A stretch of 64,000 bases of DNA from Limnephilus marmoratus (taxonomy: Eukaryota > Arthropoda > Insecta > Trichoptera > Limnephilidae): positions 19,728,710 through 19,792,709 of the forward strand of contig OU862910.1 of the NCBI GenBank assembly GCA_917880885.1. Direction: 5' to 3'. Positions 44,301 through 51,930 of the stretch are shown in pieces (position 1 is the first letter of the stretch; every line of letters begins with the position of its first letter). The position numbers and the translations under genes are program-made. Under the pieces are notes generated by a model. That model searched no databases, was not told where the DNA came from, and worked only from the letters and a program-made list of their open reading frames with translations.

Positions 44301-47056
44301 CGTAAAATCCATACTTAGGTTGGTACTAATGTCTTTAAAACCAACCATTGTGGTATTTATTTATTGATTAACAGGCAAGTTTTTCCGTGCTAAAGGCAGA
44401 TACAACTAGTTTAGATTTTCGCACGATATCGTGTAATGAATTGGATAAGGTTTGTGTAGGTGCAATCCCAGAAAGAGGTCGTACGTGATCATCGTTCTAG
44501 TATCTTCTGACTTTTTCATGGTCGTGTGAGAAGGAAGAAGACGATCGTCGATGACGTACGTCCGACCTCTCTATCTCTCTCTGGGACTGTTATAAATAGC
44601 TTTACCATCTTTACTAGCGGCTTTCCTTTGGGGGCCATCCATAAATTACGTCACACCTTAAGGGGGGGGGGGGGAGTAGAGAAGTGTGACGAGGGGTATG
44701 GGGGAAAAATGACAAGGGGGGGTCATCAGCTCTGTGACGTCACATGTAAAAATCATTATTTACACAAAAACAAAACAAAAATTGTTTTTCTCAATGCCAT
44801 ACAAACTGGAGCAAATCTAAATTTGTTGTACATAAGTCATAAAATCTAACAACTACCTTGAAAAAAAATGTTTGTTCGGTGCAAATATTAAACCGTGAAT
44901 AATATGTAACGACGAAAAAAGAGTTACCTACTGTTGACAGTACAAACGTACCTAAGTAAACTTAGATCTGTAGAAATCTGATAAAGAAAAAGTACATTTT
45001 TTTTATAAAACGCATTACTGCATCTCTATAAAAATCTAGACGTTTATCAACTTTAATTAGGTAGGCAAGTACTTACTTCTAAAGATTGTGGTCGAGAACT
45101 CTCATCTCAGAGATACTTATAATAACTGGCTAGATTTCTCAATTGCCTCTCCAATTGGAGAATGCATTTTTCACTGCGTAGGAAGAATTCCTCGGCAATT
45201 ATTTAACGACAGCCATAAAACCAGCAATGGACACTATCAGCACAACTTGTTATTCTGCTGACCACCGTTTCAATTCACAGGAATGTGAGAAAAGGTGTTT
45301 GGGCAAAAGGTGTGACCGTAAACATTATGATTTAAGAGACGACTCTTGTTTATCGGAATGTTGAAAATGATTGGTAAATCAATATGGCCCATGATTTTGT
45401 TTACGATGAAAGCAATATCGCTTGTTTGTAATGTGACGACAGATATTTTATCGCTTGTTTTCATCGGGACTTTTGTATTTTCCACATGAAACAGCAGTAA
45501 ACCATTAATTACCCTCCAATCTCTTCACCCGAGTTGTTATCATGGGATATACTTGGTTCATGGAGTAGATGTATTAGGAGGAGATAGATATTCAGAAATG
45601 AGGGAACGACTCAAGAGGAAGATCCTTTCGTTGAGAAGAAAAAATATAACTCGCCCACAAATGAATTTGACCGCCAAATGAAGGCCAAAATGATAGGAAG
45701 AAAATGACTACTGAGATTTGGCAAACTGGAAACATTTGAAAAATGTGTCCAAAGCTGGACCACAGAAAACTTACGAAAAATAAATTGACGATTAGTAGGT
45801 ATATATACATATTGCTTTAGCTTCTCTGCATAACACTAGGGGGCGTGGCATATAGTAGTCTTGGAGAGAGGTCGTACGTGACGTCATCGTTCCAGTATCT
45901 TGTCTTATTGGTTTTCAGTTTTCATACAAGACGAGTGCGAGAAGAGGATGATCGTCGATGACGTCCATTAGTCGATCTTTCTTTGGGATTACTTTTAAAA
46001 TGCAGCCAAAGCCTTAAAGGCTTCGGTTTTGCCCTAGTTTAAATACTGCTGATACGAGTTTATCGTATCGGTGGATAATAAAGAAAGTAAAGAAAACAGG
46101 GAGCCAAATTTATTACTGTCATTAGGCACTATTGCAAAATACAAACCGGGGCCATTATTGCGATGCGACGCGTTATCTAAAACGCCGGTTGGAAAGAAAA
46201 TAAAAGTTGATAAACAATGAGGTAGGTAGGTACTTAAGTTTAATTGTTATTTCAATGGTCGTAGGTATTATTATGAAGAACGTATTTCAAATGTGAAATA
46301 ATAGATACTAATATATGGTAGGTGCGTGGGAACGAGTTTCAGCGGGAAAATCTGTTCAAAATTTTAAAAGAAAATTAAACATATGTGAATGATGAAAATG
46401 ATCTGCTGAAAGTTTTATCTAGCTACGCAAAAACGAATTATATTTGTTGCAATATGTTGGAGAAACCTTGAGAAGAAAGTTATGAGTTCTATGATTCTGT
46501 TCTATCCCATTTTAAAACCAATTGGAGAGATTTGACATTACATTAATGTTTGTCTACCCACCCAGAATCCAAGTTGCATAACTTCACTGTAAGGAGGAAG
46601 AGAGTGGGGCACACAAGAACGAGGGCAGGGGAAAATCAATGATTCTCAGAACGATCTCTCGAGAATCAAAACAGATGGAAAAAGTATCATTATTTAAAGA
46701 ATTTTATATTTATGGGTACCGTTAGAACAGTCTCCGCTCTCACCGCTTACCACGCCTCGATCTGGCGAGATTCCAAACAACCGATGCCGGTATTTGCAGA
46801 ACTTGCGTCAAGAATATTCAGAGCGCATTCTCACATACAAAGTGTTCATCTATTTCCTCTGACAGAAAAGTTCCACAAAATACAACATTCCGATAATAAA
46901 AATAATATGCAGATGACACGTAGGTAGGAAAAAAGGCAACAAAATGTTTGAAATTCTAATTATCTGTGATTTACTTTTGAAAATAACATTAAACTTATTG
47001 ATTCGTTTGTATTTTTTTAAAATCAAGTGTAGGATTTACTCACCGATTGTTGCCAT
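20167..47056 (-). CDS. FAMeT: FAMeT-like protein: two Methyltransf_FA domains plus two DM9 repeats (7 exons)
   Basis: Joined coding exons: 47044-47056, 29459-29595, 26424-26688, 25837-26048, 25532-25754, 23503-23759 and 20167-20394, total 1335 nt, 444 residues. Every junction has AG/GT ends and phases agree (1,0,1,0,1,0). Residues about 5-137 and 140-280 are two farnesoic acid O-methyltransferase-type domains, each with a (G/I)GGWxNTKSVIR motif and a closing HFGV.T.WGA.G.W motif. Residues about 300-369 and 370-444 are DM9/DUF3421 repeats with HEGxL..GKV..SHGVCY. The family is named for crustacean juvenile-hormone enzymology, but methyltransferase activity is not established for insect members, and no SAM-binding fold is evident. 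No signal peptide or membrane segment is seen, so a cytosolic protein is likely. An alternative stop in exon 5 gives a short form. Confidence 0.88.
20666..22044. mobile_element. TIR element with AGTGGCGT...CCCGGGGCGG ends
   Basis: The left end AGTGGCGTGTCGTGGG... CGCCCGGGGCGG is mirrored at the right end by CCGCCCCGGGTGCCACCC...TACGCCACTA. The interior repeats a motif AACACAAAACTAG/AAGTTTAAAT with CACTCAGAA(A/C)ATGAAAA about three times. It lies in intron 6 of the FAMeT-like gene. Confidence 0.6.
21849..21882. mobile_element. Fragment of the 1647-1783 MITE
   Basis: TAAGATTTACCAATTTACGG followed by GCTTTTACAGTA matches the right end of the MITE at 1.7 kb. The left end is missing. Confidence 0.6.
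22045..22760. other. Intronic, no recognised feature
   Basis: AT-rich sequence within intron 6 of the FAMeT-like gene. No exon-like frame or TIR seen. Confidence 0.5.
22761..22828 (+). repeat. tRNA-like sequence (tRNA relic or SINE head)
   Basis: Contains an exact A-box consensus TGGCTGAGTGG and a weak B-box GTGTACAATTCC. GTCAG at the 5' end can pair with CTGGC at the 3' end. The anticodon arm and B-box are degraded, so a functional tRNA is unlikely. Confidence 0.35.
23503..23759 (-). CDS. FAMeT: FAMeT-like exon 6: first DM9 repeat
   Basis: Starts after acceptor TTGTGTAG in phase 1 and ends TACCAG|GTACTT. Encodes a linker DNIRPSAPMAAALTMGG, then WVDVSGGNLPAGAVVGGEDG, HEGALIPGKV and SHGVCYVAWGG. 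The internal ATG at 23733 is not needed as a start because the upstream exon joins in frame. Confidence 0.88.
24443..24882 (-). mobile_element. ATATCTACAG-array MITE, copy B
   Basis: Complete copy in intron 5 of the FAMeT-like gene, flanked by TTTTTTAA on both sides (8 bp). On the plus strand it starts GGAGGCGTCTACTAATATC and ends CTGGAGTC. Confidence 0.85.
25403..25408 (-). terminator. Candidate poly(A) signal, short FAMeT-like form
   Basis: AATAAA on the minus strand about 120 bp downstream of the exon 5 stop; overlapping TTTATT occurrences near 25180 could also serve. Confidence 0.4.
25527..25754 (-). CDS. FAMeT: FAMeT-like exon 5, with alternative stop
   Basis: Starts after acceptor TATAAAG and encodes VVVDTAGVVNAGEHRKFLVQ through HFGVRTAWGATGNWKIRAGC. 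The 3' end reads ATAG|GTTAG. If spliced at G25532 it joins exon 6 in phase; if unspliced, the TAG at 25529-25527 ends a 284-residue protein of two Methyltransf_FA domains, close to the size I recall for crustacean FAMeT (about 275-280). The donor GTTAGA is weak, which suits regulated use. Confidence 0.85.
   Translation of the reverse strand: MVVDTAGVVNAGEHRKFLVQWRAGRLIVRSGSGSGDVIMEWTDPAPFNITHFGVRTAWGATGNWKIRAGCIGRIG
25837..26048 (-). CDS. FAMeT: FAMeT-like exon 4
   Basis: Acceptor ATTTGTAG and donor CAG|GTACAC. Encodes RDEITTDDSLRYTFCPVISG, then SNCHVCLTMDRG and YEIIIGGWENTKSVIRYRQT. The open frame continues upstream to an ATG at 26127, but that part is intron by phase and homology. Confidence 0.9.
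26424..26688 (-). CDS. FAMeT: FAMeT-like exon 3
   Basis: Acceptor TGCTTTAG and donor GAAG|GTGAGT. Encodes VFLGGWGNTKSVIRRNREKP, FRAFWVRWSDGVIMAGREG and INHFGVSTGWGASGTWIIE, the rest of the first Methyltransf_FA domain. Confidence 0.92.
26785..26936. mobile_element. Foldback MITE in intron 2
   Basis: ACACAT..GCCGCCTTACTCATAATCGC is mirrored by GCGATTATGAGTAAGGCGGC..ATGTGT, a stem of about 40 bp with a CGTGGTAT inner repeat. It lies about 100 bp upstream of exon 3 of the FAMeT-like gene. Confidence 0.75.
26947..27100. repeat. Short repeat shared with 37.2 kb
   Basis: GTGGAA...GTGGAAATTAACCCAC and CGAGCTGAAACTCGGC resemble 37196-37310 in the same order. Confidence 0.4.
27913..28993. mobile_element. 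1.08-kb element flanked by 12-bp direct repeats
   Basis: TACTCGCAACTA stands immediately on both sides (27901-27912 and 28994-29005). The ends are rich in CAACG/CGTTG motifs (GGGCGTTGACG at left, GCGTTGGACGTTG near right), and a 220-bp tandem array fills the middle. No coding frame. The superfamily is unclear. Confidence 0.55.
28272..28850. repeat. About 2.6 tandem units of about 230 bp
   Basis: Each unit carries GGCGCT(A/G)CG(G/T)ATCGGCCGT, TACATTACCAAAA, TTGACCCTTTTGATTTAACA and GCGGCCGACATTGATAA. Units 2 and 3 are closer to each other than to unit 1. Confidence 0.85.
29459..29595 (-). CDS. FAMeT: FAMeT-like exon 2
   Basis: Acceptor GTTTCCAG and donor GATCGAG|GTAAAC. Encodes DVSTEDNLAYTFYPVTSGCV, FKVRAANDAHIALTS and EETTPMIE, the N-terminal half of the first domain. 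Confidence 0.92.
29596..30060. other. Intron 1 sequence, no recognised feature
   Basis: AT-rich; nothing beyond chance frames. Confidence 0.5.
30095..30335. repeat. Diverged direct duplication, about 150-bp period
   Basis: CAGAGCATAGCGACAATAAA and CAGCATAGCGACAACAAAAA each start a similar A-rich segment ending in a GCACAATA.GATTTT-like stretch. Confidence 0.5.
30336..31209. other. Intron 1 sequence, no recognised feature
   Basis: No element ends or credible coding sequence. A LINE-tail-like TGATGATGGACATTGGAACG lies just beyond, in the foldback loop. Confidence 0.4.
31210..31406. mobile_element. Foldback element with 57-bp arms
   Basis: ATTTTCGTTATTTGTTTTTG and GCGCTACCTCCTTCTTTAGC are exactly inverted at the other side (one extra C). 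GTGTTATGAATG lies outside both arms (31172-31183 and 31407-31418). The loop contains CCTGATGATGGACATTGG, which resembles a LINE 3'-tail motif. Confidence 0.7.
31541..32045 (+). repeat. 500-bp dispersed repeat, copy 1
   Basis: AGCTATGCCGGTCATTTAAA through TTTGACGGCGTTTAAACC to CGGGGAATACGTTTGTATGG is about 90% identical to 37716-38215. Frames are broken in both copies. Confidence 0.8.
32590..32930. mobile_element. GATATTTTGTC-type inverted repeat element
   Basis: CAAAATATCCTACGGACAAA and CATCCCCCGATAAAATATC at the left are mirrored at the right by GATGTTTTGCCCGTAGGATA and repeated GGATATTTTGTCGG units. The CCTAA array at 32682-32755 is in the loop. Confidence 0.65.
32682..32755. repeat. Degenerate CCTAA array
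   Basis: CTAACCTAACCTAACC followed by CCTAACCTAACCTACCC with substitutions, similar to the array at 6588-6700. Confidence 0.65.
32931..34740. other. Intron 1 sequence, little recognised
   Basis: A possible imperfect hairpin, CCCCTCCACATGGAGC / GCTCCATGGGGAGGGG, at 33608-33671 and a short direct repeat TTCGTTCGGCAAGCA at 33947-33977. No coding or TIR signal. Confidence 0.45.
34746..35604. mobile_element. AATAGGCC-ended TIR element, copy 2
   Basis: Same ends and about 97% identity to 7948-8804, including the CTGAAGAGAACCCCGTAC hairpin. The shared frame stops after WSDLSD, 67 codons in. Confidence 0.85.
35605..36204. other. Intron 1 sequence, no recognised feature
   Basis: Contains a short frame with CISRMRFGHCSIIYETLDHV, which vaguely recalls a reverse-transcriptase/RNase H tail, too short to call. 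Confidence 0.35.
36205..36540 (+). repeat. Repeat family, uninterrupted copy
   Basis: Contiguous version of the two segments found at 2155-2280 and 3486-3700, ending TTGACAGACTATACA. Confidence 0.65.
37570..38340 (+). repeat. 500-bp dispersed repeat, copy 2, in a larger element
   Basis: The core 37716-38215 matches 31541-32045. Outer parts GCGGTAGAAGCGAAA...AAAGCGACCAATGAGCGCAG also occur at 62745-62850, and GGCTATAGAAGTTTAACTT resembles the end at 56743-56760. Confidence 0.65.
38979..39383 (+). mobile_element. ATATCTACAG-array MITE, copy C
   Basis: Complete copy with CATAAATA near both ends (8 bp, with TAG between the left duplication and GACTCC). It has one unit fewer than copy A in the left array. 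Confidence 0.8.
39395..39670 (+). mobile_element. Non-LTR retrotransposon 3' tail relic
   Basis: Frame-shifted translation contains SSRGRPKNSWLTQ, RETARLKATPRTEED and a terminal AAGGAAGAAGAAG tail, the pattern of the 3' end of an RTE/CR1-like ORF2. Confidence 0.4.
40718..40807. mobile_element. Small MITE, GGGGGCATC...GCCCC
   Basis: GGGGGCATCTATTAATTAC is mirrored by CACGTAATTAATGTTTGCCC around a C-rich centre. It belongs to the group described at 41955 and 44630. Confidence 0.6.
41955..42053. repeat. Relic of the GGGGxCATCCATAAATTACGT repeat group
   Basis: Two GGGGGGAGGGGGTCG motifs and an end CGCAATAAATGAATGGCCCC. The left terminus is lost. Confidence 0.4.
42824..43817. repeat. Three tandem units of 277 bp, the first two separated by a MITE
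   Basis: Units start at 42824, 43274 and 43551 with CCTACTATACAAAGAAGAT, contain GGCGCCGCGCAAATTCGGCG and TAAAATCGACGTCGCCATTT, and end ATTGTTCGACCATTTAATAC. Identity is about 95%. Confidence 0.9.
43105..43270. mobile_element. Poly-C MITE, GGGAACGTACCC family, copy 2
   Basis: Inserted exactly between tandem units 1 and 2, with ATA on both sides (43102-43104 and 43271-43273). The junction of units 2 and 3 at 43541-43560 shows the unoccupied sequence with one ATA. Confidence 0.85.
44466..44586. mobile_element. Foldback element, AGGTCGTACGTGA family, copy 1
   Basis: TCCCAGAAAGAGGTCGTACG is mirrored by CGTACGTCCGACCTCT...CTGGGA with an inner ATCATCG/CGATCGTCGATGA repeat. A relative is at 45862-45986. 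Confidence 0.6.
44630..44745. repeat. GGGGGCCATCCATAAATTACGTC repeat
   Basis: A GGGGGCCATCCATAAATTAC head with G-rich body and GTGACGTCACATG near the right. I know this head as a common arthropod MITE terminus; the right terminus is not intact. Confidence 0.5.
45862..45986. mobile_element. Foldback element, AGGTCGTACGTGA family, copy 2
   Basis: GAGAGAGGTCGTACGTGACG at left and GATCGTCGATGACGTC...GTCGATCTTTC at right. More diverged than copy 1. Confidence 0.5.
45987..47030. other. Intron 1, 5' part, no recognised feature
   Basis: No TIR or repeat partner seen. The 71-codon frame at 46712 shows no recognisable domain. Confidence 0.45.
47044..47056 (-). CDS. FAMeT: FAMeT-like exon 1 (start codon)
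   Basis: AAAACATGGCAACAATCG|GTGAGT encodes MATI plus one base. The ATG context is good for insects, the donor is strong, and the phase matches exon 2, giving MATIDVSTEDNLAYTF. The position of such a short exon rests on that agreement. Confidence 0.8.
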
Positions 47057-47143
47057 GTTTTAGCTTTTGATAGAGTAATTCCAAATGTAATAGAGAGAGA
47101 TTTACACGACACAACGATGTTCGCGGTTTAGATTCAAACTGGA

Positions 47144-47183
47144 CACTGCCGGTGCCGGTACGAGTCGCCGTTTAACTATATAA
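47144..47183 (-). promoter_or_regulatory. Candidate core promoter of the FAMeT-like gene
   Basis: On the minus strand TATATAG (about 47177-47183) precedes GGCAGTG (about 47144-47150) by about 30 bp, which would give a 5' leader of about 90 bases. Sequence-only suggestion. Confidence 0.3.
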
Positions 47184-47199
47184 TAATATGAACCACACC

Positions 47200-48120
47200 A
47201 CCGGTTTTCATGCATGTCGTCGCCGGGTCGCCGCTCAGTCGATATTTCCGTCTCCTACAGACCGAGGCAATAGTAGTTAGATAGAGAGAGAAAACTGGAC
47301 TTCTGGACTTCTAGCAGATTCTTTTCAATGAAGAATTAAGTCATTCCCAATCTGTGTTGCTGATGCTCGATAGTGAAGTAATCGGTGACTCGGTGACATC
47401 GAGGGAGGACAGTCAAGCCATCACCGCATCAGGCACCAGCAGTCATCGTCAGCAGATGATGCCTCATCTAATGGTGGACTCATGCTCAACATGGCACTGT
47501 GCCCTCGCCCCTCTAGCCGGGGTCTCTGCAGAAAGTGGTCGGTGACTACACGAAAACTAATTTTCATAGGGGCCAAGAAGAACCATCGACTGTGATCCAG
47601 TGATCACAATTAATTCCATTAGCCTACGCTCATCGTCTCGGTTCGACGGTTTTACGAAAATGAACAAAACATCCGAAATACTTTAGAAGTTCATCTGAGT
47701 TTGTAGCTAGGGGAACGAATCGATTCTTTTCAAGCCACTCAAAGAACAATCAACTTAGCCAGACGTTTTGGTAACCTTTAACCCATAACCAGGTCAACCA
47801 AAGATATTGAAATACAAAGGTCAACAGAAGAAAAGTAGGTACCAAGAGGTATTATTAACCTAACATTTTAAAGCTAATACCTTCTAATATAGGTAGTCCT
47901 GTCTCCTATGAACAGTAGACCCCGCTTCCAAAGTATGATGTTTCTAATTTTTTCTTATCGATCCAAACCAAAACTTTCCTCTGAGATCCGAGATCGTAAA
48001 ATTTGTGTGTGGGTACCTACTTAAACTTATCTAATCATGAACCGTATGTTTTAAGTCACATTTATTTAATATTTTAAAAAAGGAATTATACATTTTATTC
48101 AAAGAAAAGTTACTCAGTGA
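47200..48120. other. Upstream flank of the FAMeT-like gene, nothing recognised
   Basis: Contains a 63-codon frame (47354-47545) without domain signals. No element ends seen. Confidence 0.45.
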
Positions 48121-48121
48121 C

Positions 48122-48863
48122 AATAGGCCACTTACGTGGATTTCATAACGACTTAGAAAAAATCGTGTGGATAGATTTTTTTTTACTAAGATTACGAAAA
48201 TGCTAGTAAAAATTTTTAGAAATGTACAGGTTTTTTTTTAAATAAATAAATCCATTATTTGAGCTCGTGACGTCACCACATGAAAATGTCCCATCTCCGA
48301 AAATGTTCTATTAATTTTGTTAAATTCCACACTGATTTATTTTTTTATACGGCAACGCTCTGATTTCAGGCGAATTTTTGAATTTGACATTTAACGTTCA
48401 CTAGATTTATTGTTTGTTTTCTGCGAACTTATCATTTGGTTTGACTTTTTGACATGTGTTATGAAGAGAACCCCGAACATTTTATGCTGTCCGTACCCGT
48501 TTTAGAGGTATAATGGTAATGGTGCTGATTTTTATTATAATTTACAAGTACAAGTATATTTCATTGGATTTAGTAATGTTAAGACGTTGAACATTATAAT
48601 GATTTATGATCAATAAGATGGATCAAAAAAAAAATTTATGAGATGTAATATTTTTGGTATGCCTCGTTATTCTCCTGTGCCCTTTCTTGTGTAAAACATT
48701 ATTTTTTTTACTTAAATGATTTTCGGCTATGTAATTATCGTTTTTTCGCACAATTTTCAAAAAATCGCAAGGGTTTCAAAAATACGATTAAAAAAATACA
48801 GAATGTCTTAAAATATTTGCCTAAACGGGAAATATTAAAAAAAAATGTGATGCTAGCGGCCTA
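48122..48863. mobile_element. AATAGGCC-ended TIR element, copy 3
   Basis: Ends AATAGGCCACTTACGTGG and CTAGCGGCCTATT. More diverged than copies 1 and 2; the central hairpin has lost its right arm and the shared frame is destroyed. Confidence 0.8.
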
Positions 48864-48907
48864 TTCTCTTTTTCAAACTTTCATCATGTCGGTAAGCACC
48901 ATAGTAT

Positions 48908-49212
48908 TTTAAAAAAATGCGAATAAGAGTGTGCAAAAATGCGAGTAAGAAACTTGAAACCATCTTGAAACGGAATTTACAGTTATCTCATCTTCTTCCC
49001 CTTGTCCTGTTCCGCCTTTTCGGGTCGGGACAATCGCCTCATCGAGGAGCCTCCAGGCGTCTCTGTCCTGTGCACCTTCAGTGGTCTCCGTCCGTTGTGT
49101 CCTCTCATCGCACACGCTTTGGAGTTCCTTTCCATATTGCCATCTTTTCCTGAGATGGCACCTCTGCCTCTGGACTCGAACTTCTTCCCTTTTACTAATA
49201 GCTAATGACAAT
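48908..49212 (-). mobile_element. Non-LTR retrotransposon tail relic
   Basis: A minus-strand frame with WQYGKELQSVCDERTQRTET, then DRDAWRLLDEAIVPTR and an acidic GEEDEI end, the style of a LINE ORF2 C-terminus. Short and undated. Confidence 0.4.
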
Positions 49213-49535
49213 ACTTGTTGTTTTTATACTCTTAAATTATCCGTAGAAATTACCTTATTATAATACCATAAATATTTTTAAAAAATTAAACAAAAAAATT
49301 TTATAACTGAATCAAAACCTCAACTCAACTGGTTTTTTTTTATTTTTTATTTTTTATTGTTTTATTTCTTGCTATAGCAATCCCGATGAGTTACAGAACT
49401 CATTTTAGGACAGGAGGAACATACAAATCATGGGTGGGAGAAAATAGTTTATATTTGTAAAATTTACCCAATGGTCGTCCATCCAATAAAAAAATAATTA
49501 CACAGGAATCAAATGAGGCAGATTTAAGGCACGGG

Positions 49536-49570
49536 GGGCACGTTCCCCCCCCCCCCCCCCCCCCACAGAC
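49536..49570. repeat. Poly-C tract
   Basis: An uninterrupted C run of about 20 bases after GGGGGGCACGTTC. Confidence 0.9.
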
Positions 49571-49739
49571 GGTATTTTTGTGTACTGTGGAGATTCCATC
49601 ACAGCACAGTACATACTTAGAAGTAAAAACTGTCTTTATTAAACATTTAATTTTTCTATTGTTTTGACACTTTCATAAATCTTCCTAAACATACTTGAAC
49701 TTGTAGAAATAAACTTGAAGTATGTACTTCAAATTTATT

Positions 49740-50042
49740 TCTAACAGTAATTGTTGATTTTTTTGCCCGTCCGCCCCTTGTGCCCCCTCCCCCCCCCCCC
49801 CAAAAAAAAATCCTAACAATAATTGTTGATTTTTTGCCCGTCCGCCCCTTGTGCCCCTCCCCCCCCCCCCCCCCCCCCCCAAAAAATCCTAACAATAATT
49901 GTTGATTTTTTTTGCCCGTCCGCCCCTTGTGCCCCCCCCCCTCCCCCCCACCAGAAAAAAATCCTAACAATAATTGTTGATTTTTTTGCCCATCCGCCTC
50001 TTGTTCCCCCCCCCCCCCCAGAAAAAAATCCTGGATCCGCCC
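49740..50042 (-). repeat. C-rich minisatellite, four units of about 65 bp
   Basis: Each unit reads CCTAACAATAATTGTTGATT, a T run, GCCCGTCCGCCCCTTGTGCC and a long C tract. The array ends AAATCCTGGATCCGCC, a motif seen at the ends of common arthropod repeats. Gly-rich frames are artefacts. Confidence 0.85.
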
Positions 50043-50754
50043 TTGTTTTCACTTCATTATTTTATTAAATATTTCGGACAGCATTATGTGTTACTTTACC
50101 TTTTGATCACTTATAATTCTGAATCCTTAAAAATCTTAATTTTTCTGTAACATTATTTTTAATTTATTATTTGCAACATTTATTTCAGAGCTCGAATTTT
50201 ATTAGAAGTGGGATTCCTTTTCTCACGTCTACCAAGAAGTTTGAAAAGCTTATTCTTGATTAGTATCAAATAGAGCAGCAACCCGCTCCTCGTGACGTGT
50301 ATTATAATACACAATACACCATATTACCTATAGGTATTTGCAGCCGGCTTTCCATCTGCCCTGATCCAGGTGTTGGATACAGTACCTACTACAAATATTT
50401 TAGTTAAAATGCTAAAAATAAGTTCATCCTTTCATATTCCAACCTCATTAATGCTTTCGCCGTTTAATTAGCCGAATAAACAACCGTGAAAGAATGGGCC
50501 TAAAAAACAGCATCCGTGTCTGACGCCGATCTCGTCATATCCCCACTCCCCACGACTAGATTATTGACTATTCTGACTAACTTACTACTAAATACTAGAC
50601 TATACTAGAAGATTGATGGCGTGTTAATTTATTTAGAATGTTCTGCTGATGAGTAAGAATGCTAATTTTTCAATCAATTAATTGCAACTGCTGCTAGTCA
50701 ACATTGACAGTACTTAGCCACCAACAATGGTCTATTATTTTATCTTTTTTTTAC

Positions 50755-51060
50755 ATGAGCTCCACACAGGAGGCCCTGAGGAAAATAATGTCATCTTTGG
50801 GGATGCTGTGTGCAGGGTTTTTTAAGGAAAGGGAGTAGAGGAGAGTTCTGGGAAAGAAAAGGGTTTAAGGGGTGGGTAGGAATCTGGAGTTTAGTGTGTC
50901 CTGGTCATCCGCCTAAAAGACCTAGACAAACCTCACCCATGAACCCGGGCACCCCTGCTAAATCACCAAACGTAGTGAACCACTTGGGGTGACCCATGGC
51001 AGAGGTGGTGGTTATCCAATAAAGGTTCCCGGAGCGGCGGTATCTCTTCCCGCCTCTCAA
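50755..51060 (+). repeat. SINE-like repeat, CCACACAGGAGGCC family
   Basis: Head GCTCCACACAGGAGGCCCTG, then GGGGATGCTGTGTGCAGGGT, and a 3' part AACCCGGGCACCCCTGCTAA...GGTTATCCAATAAAGG that recurs at 53880-54175. Confidence 0.6.
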
Positions 51061-51296
51061 ATTGAAACTGATGATCTTTTCGAAATATAAATTACATTCT
51101 TGGTAGACTTTATTTTATTTTTTCGTAGCGTGGGCTTGTCAATTTATATATTATTTATACAGGGTTTTACAAATGTTCTCACACAAGTAAGAACAACCAG
51201 TTATAAAAACTCAGTTAATTCGCAAATGGGTACAAACAATTACAATAATCTAATAAGATCTATGGAATATCAAATAACTGAATCCTCTTTGCTTTA

Positions 51297-51930
51297 ATGC
51301 CTGGCTTGAATATGCTAGTGTCATTTGGTCTCCTTTTTATGCTGTCCACATTTGTTACATCGAATCTGCACAACATCGCTTCTTACGAGGAATTGCTTGG
51401 AGGTTAGGACTTGAAGGAGGAGAATACTCGTATGATTAAATTAAACAAACTTTAAACATTTCCTCTTTAGAAAAACGTAGAAAGGACTCTGATCTAATAT
51501 GCATTTTCAAAATTATCAACAGTATTATTGACACACCTGCTTTGTTACAACTCATCCAGTTCAACATTCCTTCCCGTAAACTCCGAAATAATGAATTGCT
51601 GTTCCTCAATCAACATTCTACTAATTATGGATATCATTCTCCTTTTCCAGAATGTCGAGACTAGTCAACACAAATCAAAGCATTGAATTTTTTGGTGTAA
51701 GCCTAAATGACTTTCGGCAGTCGTTACGCAATGTGGTTTTTTAAAGTCTTTTTAAATCCATCTTCAAGCTACTTGTAGTTATCTTCTCTATGTAGGTACT
51801 TTTATATTATATGTATTTTGTCAATGCTCTTCATCTATATGTAATCTCCTTTCATTGTGATCTCTCTTTTTTTCTATTCGTGTTATTGTTATTGGACTAA
51901 TTGTGCGTAAATAAATAAATAAATAAATGC
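51297..51930 (+). mobile_element. 5'-truncated jockey/CR1-like LINE, ORF2 C-terminus and 3' end
   Basis: With stops and shifts, the plus strand reads CIESAQHRFLRGIAWRLGLE, LEKRRKDSDLICIFKIINSI, LLQLIQFNIPSRKLRNNELL and IEFFGVSLNDFRQSLRN. This is the conserved region after the RT domain of jockey-like elements (S.Q..FLR, L..RR..DL.FIFK..N). The 3' end is an (AAAT)n tail at 51908-51928, typical of target-primed insertion. Confidence 0.65.

Noticed and set aside
49656..50068. Gly-rich and Pro-rich frames
   Set aside because: They translate the C-rich minisatellite.
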